Assembly: GCA_017379815.1 (NCBI GenBank)
Contig: JAFNVK010000184.1
Location: forward strand, 1-7,296
Direction: 5' to 3'
Source: Clostridia bacterium
GTDB lineage: Bacteria > Bacillota > Clostridia > Oscillospirales > CAG-272
Length of the DNA stretch: 7,296 bases
Shown: in pieces, positions 1-5,060 of the stretch
Numbering within the stretch: the stretch's first letter is position 1
Layout of the letters: the number at the start of each line of letters is the position of its first letter
Translations under genes and position numbers: made by a program
The notes under the pieces: generated by a model
Database searches by the model: none
What the model was told of the DNA's origin: nothing
Seen by the model: only the letters and a program-made list of their open reading frames with translations

Positions 1-1102
1 CCTCAGGCGAGAGATTCATGTAAGCCTGTGTCGGAACCGACGCTGCCGCGTTCCCATAGAGAATGTCCATCGCATCCTCATGCACCTCACTCATGCACTC
101 CTGATAGTCCGCATTCGCACGCACGCTCGTCAAGGGAGAGGCGTAGTAGGTGTACTCCGCATTGGCCACCGCGATGTCCTCGCGGCACATAAAGTTGATG
201 TAGTGCATCGCCAGCTCCGCGTTCTTTGCCTGCGCAGGCACGCACATGGCGTCCACGTAGCGGTTGGTTCCCTCCTTCGGATAGAAGAAGGAAAGCTGAT
301 CGTTGTCCTCGTACATGGAGAGATAGTCGCCCGCATAGTAGGCGGAAACGGCCGCAGAGCCGCTCTTCATCTTGTTGAAGATCTCGTCCATGACGTAGCC
401 CTGCACCACGTTCTTCTGCTCCTTGAGCAGATTCAGTGCCTCGACCCAGTTGGGAAGAGAGGCCTCGGAAAGATCGTTGACGTCGTGTCCGAGATAATAG
501 AGCGCCGTGCCAAAGGCGTCGCGGCTGTTGTTGAACTGCAGAATGTCGCCCGTGTAGTCCTTATCCCACATCAATCCCCAGCTGCCGATGCTCTCCTCGT
601 CCTCGGGGACGATCGAGGTATTGTAGATCACACCCACCATGCCGTAAAAATAAGGCACGGAATAGACGTTGTCGGTGTCATCCTCGTAGTAGACGTTCTC
701 GCCCTTAAAGGCATCGTCCACGTACTGATAGTTCGGGATCAGGGAAAGATCCAGCGGCTGCAGCAGATTTTCCGAGACCATGCGCTCGATCATGTAGTCC
801 GAGGGAATGATCACGTCGTATGCGGCAGAGCCGCTGCTGATCTTGGCGTACATGCTCTCGTTGCTCGAAAAGGTGGAATAGTTGACCTTGACGTTAAGTC
901 CAAGCTCCTCGCGGCAGTAGGCCTCAAACTCGGCGTTGACGTCAAGCGTGCCCTCCGAGCCATCCGAGATATACTCGCCCCAGTTGTAAACGTAGAGCGT
1001 GATCGCCTCCCCCTCTTCCTCCGAGCAGGAGGAAAGCAGAAGCGGGATCGCGCAAAGCAGGAAAAGCGTAGCGAGCAGAAGCAGAGCTTTCATCGGTTTC
1101 AC
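1..1102 (-). CDS. potD: Spermidine/putrescine-binding lipoprotein PotD (partial, C-terminus off the window)
   Basis: This is the extracellular substrate-binding subunit of a polyamine ABC importer; it captures spermidine or putrescine and delivers it to PotB/PotC. The reading frame is open from 1102 to the left edge (367 codons plus one base), already longer than the E. coli protein (about 348 aa), so little should be missing. I chose GTG at 1102-1100 because GGGAGGA (1117-1111) sits 8 nt before it and it overlaps the potC stop as GTGA. An in-frame ATG at 1093 is the alternative, but its spacing would be 17 nt. Counting from GTG, residues 5-22 are a hydrophobic signal segment ending in a lipobox L-S-S-C with Cys26, so it is a probable lipoprotein. 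The mature protein opens with LYVYNWGEYIS, the PotD/PotF hallmark carrying ligand-contacting aromatics. Further matches are a PSDYMIERM stretch, and PKEGTNRYVDAMCVPAQAKN followed by a YINFMCREDIA helix. Whether it prefers spermidine or putrescine cannot be told. Confidence 0.93.
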   Translation of the reverse strand, partial: MKPMKALLLLATLFLLCAIPLLLSSCSEEEGEAITLYVYNWGEYISDGSEGTLDVNAEFEAYCREELGLNVKVNYSTFSSNESMYAKISSGSAAYDVIIPSDYMIERMVSENLLQPLDLSLIPNYQYVDDAFKGENVYYEDDTDNVYSVPYFYGMVGVIYNTSIVPEDEESIGSWGLMWDKDYTGDILQFNNSRDAFGTALYYLGHDVNDLSEASLPNWVEALNLLKEQKNVVQGYVMDEIFNKMKSGSAAVSAYYAGDYLSMYEDNDQLSFFYPKEGTNRYVDAMCVPAQAKNAELAMHYINFMCREDIAVANAEYTYYASPLTSVRANADYQECMSEVHEDAMDILYGNAAASVPTQAYMNLSPE

Positions 1103-1941
1103 GGTGTCAGTCCTCCCTTCTGCAAAGCGCTTCCCTTGCCCTTGCCCTTTCGACGCCCCTGGCCCATCGAGCCCGCCAGGTTGACGGCGATAAGCAGAAG
1201 GAGAATGGCAAGGATCATCAGCGTGCAAAGTGCATACATGCTGAACTTGACCTCGTGCGCGGTCTGGTTGTAGATGTAGAGCGGCAGGGTCTTGAAATCG
1301 GGGGAGCTGACGAAATGGCTGATGACGAAATCGTCCAGCGAGAGCGTAAAGCCCATCATCAGACCCGAGACCACGCCGGGCAGGATCGAGGGCAGCTCCA
1401 CGCGCAAAAAGGTCTGCGCGGGGGTGCAGCCAAGGTCGAGCGCCGCCTCGGTGAGGCTCTTGTCCATCTGGCGGAACTTCGGCAGAACGGACAGGATCAC
1501 GTAAGGCAGGTTGAAGGTGGTGTGCGCCAGAAGCATGGTCCAAAATCCCAGCGTATCGTCCAGGCGCAGCATTGCGCCAACGCCCACGAAGAGCAGCATC
1601 ATGGAAACGCCGGTCACAATATCGGGGTTCATCATCGGGATGTTGGAGATTCCCTCCATCAGCTTTTGCTTGCGGCGGCTCTTCGTGCGCGCGATCGCAA
1701 AGGCGGCCAGCGTGCCGAGCGCAGTAGCGGCAAGCGAGGAGGTGACCGCGAGGATCAGCGAATTCTTCAGGGCCTGAAGCGCCTCCCCGTTGCGGAAAAG
1801 ATCCTTGTACCAGTAGAGCGAAAAGCCTGCAAACTCGCTCAGGCTTCCCGATGCGTTGAAGGAGAACAGGACCACCACGAGAATGGGGGCGTACAGGATA
1901 AAGAAGATGATGCCAATGTAGAATCGGGAAAGAAATTTCAT
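1099..1941 (-). CDS. potC: Polyamine ABC transporter permease PotC
   Basis: This inner-membrane permease subunit forms the translocation pore together with PotB. The product is 280 aa with about six hydrophobic segments (roughly 7-29, 61-85, 105-125, 132-152, 187-210, 236-256). The EAA loop that docks on the ATPase is clear at residues 165-189 (EAALDLGCTPAQTFLRVELP, ending in PG). FSLDDF-type PotC sequence is seen as TLSLDDFVISHF at 199-210. The ATG at 1941 overlaps the potB stop (ATGA), and GGGGAGGA stands 9 nt upstream. It is slightly longer than E. coli PotC (264 aa) because of a basic, Gly/Lys-rich cytoplasmic tail (RRKGKGKG, about 263-270). Order and family make PotC rather than PotB the better name, since it is the second permease and precedes potD. 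Confidence 0.95.
   Translation of the reverse strand: MKFLSRFYIGIIFFILYAPILVVVLFSFNASGSLSEFAGFSLYWYKDLFRNGEALQALKNSLILAVTSSLAATALGTLAAFAIARTKSRRKQKLMEGISNIPMMNPDIVTGVSMMLLFVGVGAMLRLDDTLGFWTMLLAHTTFNLPYVILSVLPKFRQMDKSLTEAALDLGCTPAQTFLRVELPSILPGVVSGLMMGFTLSLDDFVISHFVSSPDFKTLPLYIYNQTAHEVKFSMYALCTLMILAILLLLIAVNLAGSMGQGRRKGKGKGSALQKGGLTP
1111..1117 (-). promoter_or_regulatory. Ribosome binding site deciding the potD GTG start
   Basis: GGGAGGA on the minus strand lies inside the 3' end of potC. It is 8 nt from the GTG at 1102, an ideal distance, but 17 nt from the in-frame ATG at 1093. This supports GTG as the true start and gives a GTGA stop/start overlap like the ATGA overlaps upstream in the operon. 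Confidence 0.7.
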
Positions 1942-2759
1942 ACGATAATGTCCTCCCCACCGTCCGAGAATTTGTTCATAACGGCCAGCGAGATGAAGAT
2001 GAGGATCATCATCACAAGCGAGATCGCCGCGCCGGTATGGTAGGTCACCGCGTTCTGGAACTGGCGCTCAATGGTGTCACCAATGAGGTCGAAGGAGCCG
2101 CCGCCCAGCTTTTGCGAGATGTAGAAGGTGCTGATCGAGGGAACGAACACCATCGTCACGCCCGAAACGATGCCGGGCATCGTGAGAGGCAGGATCACGC
2201 GAAAGAGCGTCTTGCGGCTGTTGCAGCCAAGATCGGCCGCCGCCTCGAGATAGCGCTTGTCCAGCTTGTTCATCGAGGTGTAGATCGGCAGGACCATGTA
2301 GGGCAGAAAATCGTAGACCATGCCCAAAATCACCGCGCCCTCGGTGCCGATAAAGGTGAGCTTGGGGAGTCCAAGCCCAACGAGGAAGCTGCTGACGAGT
2401 CCTCCGTTATCCAGAAGTGCCATGAGCGAATAGGTGCGGATGAGCAGGCTGATCCACATGGGGAGCATGAGCAGCACCGTCAGAATATTGCGCGTACGCT
2501 CCGAGGTGCGGGACATGCAATAGGCCAGAGGATAGCCGATGAGCAGGCAGATCGCCGTGGCGATCAGCGCAAAGCCCAGGGACATCACAAAGGTGTTGGA
2601 ATAGGCCGAGAGCGAGGTGATGTTCTCCAGCGTGAAGCTTCCGTTCCGATCGGTAAAGGCGAAATACGCCACGAACAAAAGCGGCGCGAGAATGAACATC
2701 GCGGACCAAACGAGGTAGGGCGCCTCTGCCATGCGCTCGAATACAGACCGTTTTTTCAT
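1938..2759 (-). CDS. potB: Polyamine ABC transporter permease PotB
   Basis: This is the first permease subunit of the polyamine importer, pairing with PotC in the membrane. The product is 273 aa (E. coli PotB is 275), with a hydrophobic N-terminal anchor at about 15-36 and further membrane segments near 57-81, 92-116, 140-160, 193-213 and 243-262. The EAA motif is at 172-196 (EAAADLGCNSRKTLFRVILP, then a TMPG turn). LPMWISLLIRTYSLMALL at 99-116 is typical of PotB. The start ATG at 2759 overlaps the potA stop as ATGA. A GGAGG lies 13 nt upstream with more purine-rich sequence (GGAAGAAG) nearer, so initiation probably relies partly on coupling to potA. No truncation or frameshift is seen. Confidence 0.95.
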   Translation of the reverse strand: MKKRSVFERMAEAPYLVWSAMFILAPLLFVAYFAFTDRNGSFTLENITSLSAYSNTFVMSLGFALIATAICLLIGYPLAYCMSRTSERTRNILTVLLMLPMWISLLIRTYSLMALLDNGGLVSSFLVGLGLPKLTFIGTEGAVILGMVYDFLPYMVLPIYTSMNKLDKRYLEAAADLGCNSRKTLFRVILPLTMPGIVSGVTMVFVPSISTFYISQKLGGGSFDLIGDTIERQFQNAVTYHTGAAISLVMMILIFISLAVMNKFSDGGEDIIV

Positions 2760-3883
2760 TCTTCTTCCACTTCCTCCGTCACATCTGAAAGCTTCTCCAG
2801 CTCGTCGCTGAAGGAGGAATAGTCACCGAACATACCCGAGAACTCGGATTTCTTCATGATGTGGAAGGCGTCGGGATCGATGGAGAGACCGATGGTAGCC
2901 CCCTCCTCTACGAAATCCGTGGTCTGGATCATCCACTTAAAGCCGTCCACGTCCACGATGACCTCGTAATGCACACCCTTAAAGGTCACACCCGTGACCA
3001 AACCGCAAAGCATTCCCGCCTCGGGCTTGACCACGTCCACGTCCTCGGGACGGATCACCACGTCGACCGGCTCGTTCTTGTCAAAGCCGCCGTCCACGCA
3101 GTCGAAGGTGTGCTTGGCCAGACGCACGCGGTAGTCCGCAAGCATCACGCCGTCCACGATATTGGATTCGCCGATAAAGTCGGCCACAAAGGCGTTGATC
3201 GGCTCGTTGTAGATATCGGTGGGAGAGCCGATCTGCTGGATCTGTCCGTGTGCCATGACCACGACGGTATCCGACATGGAAAGCGCCTCCTCCTGGTCGT
3301 GGGTGACGTAGATGAAGGTGATTCCCGTCTTGTGCTGAATGTTCTTTAGCTCGTTCTGCATATCCTTGCGGAGCTTGAGGTCAAGCGCCGCGAGAGGCTC
3401 GTCCAGAAGCAGGACCTTTGGCTGGTTGACGAGGGCACGTGCGATCGCCACTCTCTGCTGCTGACCGCCCGAAAGCGTGCTGACACGGCGGCGCTCAAAG
3501 CCCTTGAGGTTGACGAGCGCCAGCATATCCTTGACCTTCTCGCGGATCTCCGCATCGGGACACTTCTGAATGCGCAGGCCGAAGGCAATATTATCAAATA
3601 CGTTCAAGTGCGGAAAAAGGGCGTAGCGCTGAAAGACGGTGTTGACCTGCCTTTTGTAGGGAGGAAGATCGTTGATCCACGCTCCGTCAAAAAACACGTC
3701 TCCGCTATCCGGCGTTTCAAAGCCGGCGATAATGCGCAGGGTGGTCGTTTTTCCGCAGCCGGAGGGGCCGAGCAGGGTGATAAACTCCTTGTCGTGGATC
3801 TCCAAGCTGATGTTATCCAGAACGGTCTCGCCGTCAAAGGCCTTCGAGATCCCGTTCAGTCTGATCCGTACATCCTGGTTCAT
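2756..3883 (-). CDS. potA: Polyamine ABC transporter ATPase PotA
   Basis: This cytoplasmic ATPase powers polyamine uptake. From ATG 3883 it is 375 aa (E. coli PotA 378). Motifs in order: Walker A GPSGCGKTT (39-47), Q-loop Gln85 in VFQRYALFPH, ABC signature LSGGQQQR (137-144), Walker B VLLLDEP (157-163) followed by the D-loop LAALD, and switch His195 in THDQEEA. A TOBE-type regulatory domain follows (about 275-345, with VVIRPEDVDV). The last 20 or so residues are very acidic (ending EEVEEE). The frame stays open upstream to 4048, but that extension would cover the promoter and encodes non-conserved sequence. The start at 3883 gives the family length and has AAGGAG 12 nt upstream, a somewhat long spacing. 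It is the first gene of the operon, overlapping potB by 4 nt. Confidence 0.96.
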   Translation of the reverse strand: MNQDVRIRLNGISKAFDGETVLDNISLEIHDKEFITLLGPSGCGKTTTLRIIAGFETPDSGDVFFDGAWINDLPPYKRQVNTVFQRYALFPHLNVFDNIAFGLRIQKCPDAEIREKVKDMLALVNLKGFERRRVSTLSGGQQQRVAIARALVNQPKVLLLDEPLAALDLKLRKDMQNELKNIQHKTGITFIYVTHDQEEALSMSDTVVVMAHGQIQQIGSPTDIYNEPINAFVADFIGESNIVDGVMLADYRVRLAKHTFDCVDGGFDKNEPVDVVIRPEDVDVVKPEAGMLCGLVTGVTFKGVHYEVIVDVDGFKWMIQTTDFVEEGATIGLSIDPDAFHIMKKSEFSGMFGDYSSFSDELEKLSDVTEEVEEE

Positions 3884-3984
3884 TCCGAATAAATACTCCT
3901 TTACAAACAAAAATAAAAAAATATCCATGGAACAAAACGGACATCGTCCGCTGCTTCTTCCCTGTTTTCCGTGCCAATCCGCTC

Positions 3985-4004
3985 CGAAAAAGCGAGAAAA
4001 AGCG
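3985..4004. repeat. Tandem 10-bp repeat in the early pot leader
   Basis: CGAAAAAGCG is followed directly by AGAAAAAGCG (9 of 10 identical), about 17-36 bases downstream of the predicted transcription start. It may be an operator site or simply a low-complexity stretch. Confidence 0.4.
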
Positions 4005-4027
4005 CTCTGCCATAAGTTACGAATACT

Positions 4028-4056
4028 ATTGTAACAGATACGCATCAAAAATGCAA
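4028..4056 (-). promoter_or_regulatory. Predicted sigma-A promoter of the potABCD operon
   Basis: Read on the minus strand, a -10 box TACAAT (4033-4028) is preceded by TGT, giving an extended -10 (TGnTACAAT). A -35-like TTGCAT (4056-4051) is exactly 17 nt upstream. The -35 is weak (three of six consensus bases), which suits an extended -10 promoter. Transcription would begin near 4021, leaving a leader of about 138 nt before potA. A/T-rich sequence lies just upstream of the -35. Confidence 0.65.
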
Positions 4057-4076
4057 TACGTTTCCAAAAAATAATT

Positions 4077-4095
4077 CAAAATTCCGCAAAATTCC
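4077..4095. repeat. Two perfect 9-bp direct repeats at 10-bp period upstream of the pot promoter
   Basis: CAAAATTCC occurs at 4077-4085 and 4087-4095, one helical turn apart, about 20-40 bp upstream of the -35 box of the pot promoter. Placement and phasing would suit an activator site or an UP-like A/T element. This is inference only. Confidence 0.5.
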
Positions 4096-4117
4096 AAACC
4101 AATCGGAGTCAAGTGCG

Positions 4118-4138
4118 AAAAACGGCGATTATCACGCC
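4118..4138 (-). terminator. Possible second terminator-like hairpin
   Basis: On the minus strand GGCG (from 4138... as CGCC on plus at 4135-4138) pairs with CGCC (plus GGCG 4124-4127) across a 7-nt loop, followed by G and five T. An alternative outer pairing uses CGGCG/CGCCG (4123-4127 with 4144-4148). The stem is short, so it is a weak candidate that may back up the terminator at 4201-4225. Confidence 0.3.
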
Positions 4139-4148
4139 AAAACCGCCG

Positions 4149-4188
4149 AAATGCTCCGTTTTTCTCGCAAATGCTCCCGTTTCTTCTC
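4149..4188. repeat. Imperfect 20-bp tandem direct repeat
   Basis: Two 20-bp units begin with an identical AAATGCTCC (4149-4157 and 4169-4177), each followed by a pyrimidine-rich stretch (GTTTTTCTCGC and CGTTTCTTCTC). They lie between the M50 terminator and the pot promoter. Function unknown. Confidence 0.5.
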
Positions 4189-4200
4189 TTTCACAAGACC

Positions 4201-4225
4201 AAAAAGGGGCATAAAATCCCCCTCT
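4201..4225 (-). terminator. Rho-independent terminator after the M50 protease gene
   Basis: On the minus strand AGAGGGG and CCCCTTT can form a 7-bp stem (with one G-T wobble) around a short A/T-rich loop, followed by further T. It lies about 40 bases past the stop codon of the M50 gene, in the right orientation to end that transcript before the pot promoter. Confidence 0.6.
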
Positions 4226-4264
4226 CTGGCAGCTTTTCCATCCTGCTCCGTCTCCTCCCTCTGC

Positions 4265-4849
4265 TCAGCCCTGCTCCCCCTCGTGAAAAAAGGCGGAGAA
4301 CAGACTCATTGAGAAGCAGAAGAGAGAGAGACCGTCCCCCGTGCGGAGCAAGACGTATACCGCACTCATCCAAAGCAGAATGAGAAAGACGAAGGAGACC
4401 GCGCGCAAGATCCGCTCTGCCACCTGCGGCCGAGCAACGAAGGAAAGTGCGCAGGCAAGCATTCGCCCGCCGTCGAAGGAAAAGATCGGCAGAAGGTTGA
4501 GCAGGCCAAGCAGGAGAGACGCACAGGAAAAGATCCGTGCGCGCACGCTGCTCGCCCAAAGTAAAGCCCCTGCCGCAGCACCAAGCAGGCTGAAAAGCGG
4601 CCCGAAGGCACAGAGGATCCATTCCTCACCGTAGCTCAGCATTCTTCCCTTCACCTCAAGCCTTGCCCCCAGAGCGTCGGGACGGAGAGAAGCAATAGGA
4701 ACGTGCAAAAAAGCGGCCGCCGTCAGATGCCCCGCCTCGTGCAAGAGCGCCGCCAGAGCCGTAATGGCACAGATCCCGCTCCGATCGATCACGATCATGC
4801 CCAGCAGTGCCGCCGCGGCAAGCGGCGTCAGTCGCGGATAGCGTCCCAT
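4265..4849 (-). CDS. M50 family (site-2 protease/SpoIVFB-like) membrane metalloprotease
   Basis: This is a predicted zinc intramembrane protease that would cut a membrane-embedded substrate. The product is 194 aa and strongly hydrophobic. The HExxH zinc motif is HEAGH at residues 37-41, within the first long hydrophobic segment. The third-ligand motif is NLLPIFSFDGG (118-128, Asp126), matching the NxxPxxxxDG motif of the family. About five to six membrane segments are visible (around 8-20, 25-50, 78-99, 107-124, 148-168, 172-188). The start at ATG 4849 is firm: AAGGAGG lies 7 nt upstream and there is no earlier start before an in-frame stop. SpoIVFB, which processes pro-sigma-K in sporulating bacilli, is about 288 aa with a C-terminal CBS domain. 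This protein lacks that domain, and no spoIVFA-like partner is adjacent, so the sporulation role is uncertain and the substrate unknown. It appears monocistronic. Confidence 0.88.
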   Translation of the reverse strand: MGRYPRLTPLAAAALLGMIVIDRSGICAITALAALLHEAGHLTAAAFLHVPIASLRPDALGARLEVKGRMLSYGEEWILCAFGPLFSLLGAAAGALLWASSVRARIFSCASLLLGLLNLLPIFSFDGGRMLACALSFVARPQVAERILRAVSFVFLILLWMSAVYVLLRTGDGLSLFCFSMSLFSAFFHEGEQG

Positions 4850-4963
4850 CCTCTCCCCTCCTTCCCCTTCTTCCTCAAGGCTATGCCGCCACCGCTTGGC
4901 CGTATGACGCTTGCCGCCCTATGATCCGTAGAAGAGAATGGGAATTATTCGTTGTAAAACCGC

Positions 4964-4976
4964 ATTTTCCGAAAAT
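4964..4976. promoter_or_regulatory. Small palindrome upstream of the flavodiiron promoter (candidate operator)
   Basis: ATTTTCCGAAAAT is a perfect 6-bp inverted repeat around one central base and ends 6 bp before the -35 box. The GAAAAT half recurs at 4985-4990, overlapping the -35. It could bind a redox- or NO-responsive regulator, but it matches no FNR, Rex or PerR consensus that I recognise. Confidence 0.35.
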
Positions 4977-4982
4977 TGATGC

Positions 4983-5011
4983 TTGAAAATCAGGGAAAAA
5001 TATGATATAGT
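4983..5011 (+). promoter_or_regulatory. Predicted sigma-A promoter of the flavodiiron gene
   Basis: TTGAAA (4983-4988, five of six consensus bases) and TATAGT (5006-5011, five of six) are separated by 17 nt, with TGA directly before the -10 (extended -10). Transcription should start near 5017-5019, giving a leader of about 43 nt. Confidence 0.75.
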
Positions 5012-5060
5012 AAAGGGTGAACCTATACCAAAGAATTTCCGAAGAAACAAGGAGGCTTTT

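Larger units (their letters stand above)
3884..4264. other. Non-coding control region between the M50 gene and potA
   Basis: This 381-bp stretch has no convincing gene on either strand. From right to left (minus-strand direction) it holds a terminator after the M50 gene (4201-4225), two AAATGCTCC direct repeats (4149 and 4169), a weak second terminator-like hairpin (4118-4138), and two CAAAATTCC repeats (4077 and 4087). The pot promoter follows (4028-4056), then a tandem GAAAAAGCG repeat in the early leader (3985-4004). Last come a short CGGAC/GTCCG inverted repeat (3938-3950) and a T-rich run before the potA RBS. Confidence 0.7.
4850..5060. other. Divergent intergenic region between the M50 gene and the flavodiiron gene
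   Basis: This 211-bp gap holds the RBS of the M50 gene at its left end. It also holds a palindrome (4964-4976), a strong plus-strand promoter (4983-5011) and the flavodiiron RBS. I could not find a convincing minus-strand promoter for the M50 gene within it. Confidence 0.6.

Noticed and set aside
80..1273. 397-codon open frame on the plus strand opposite potD
   Set aside because: It is an antisense shadow of potD and the end of potC, rich in His/Val/Arg with no recognisable domain or RBS.
3834..4013. Upstream ORF in the pot leader (ATG 4013 on the minus strand, about 59 codons, overlapping the potA start)
   Set aside because: There is no Shine-Dalgarno sequence, the ATG is only about 8 nt from the predicted transcription start, and the product is unremarkable. 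Regulation by it cannot be excluded.
3884..4048. N-terminal extension of potA to a start at 4048
   Set aside because: It would cover the -10 and -35 boxes and add 55 residues unlike any PotA. The start at 3883 gives normal length and an RBS.
4850..4982. Minus-strand promoter for the M50 gene
   Set aside because: TTTACA and A/T-rich stretches are present, but no -35/-10 pair with proper spacing was found, so none is called.
4983..5060. N-terminal extension of the flavodiiron gene to TTG 4983
   Set aside because: It overlaps the strong promoter, and the ATG at 5061 has an excellent RBS and the family N-terminus.
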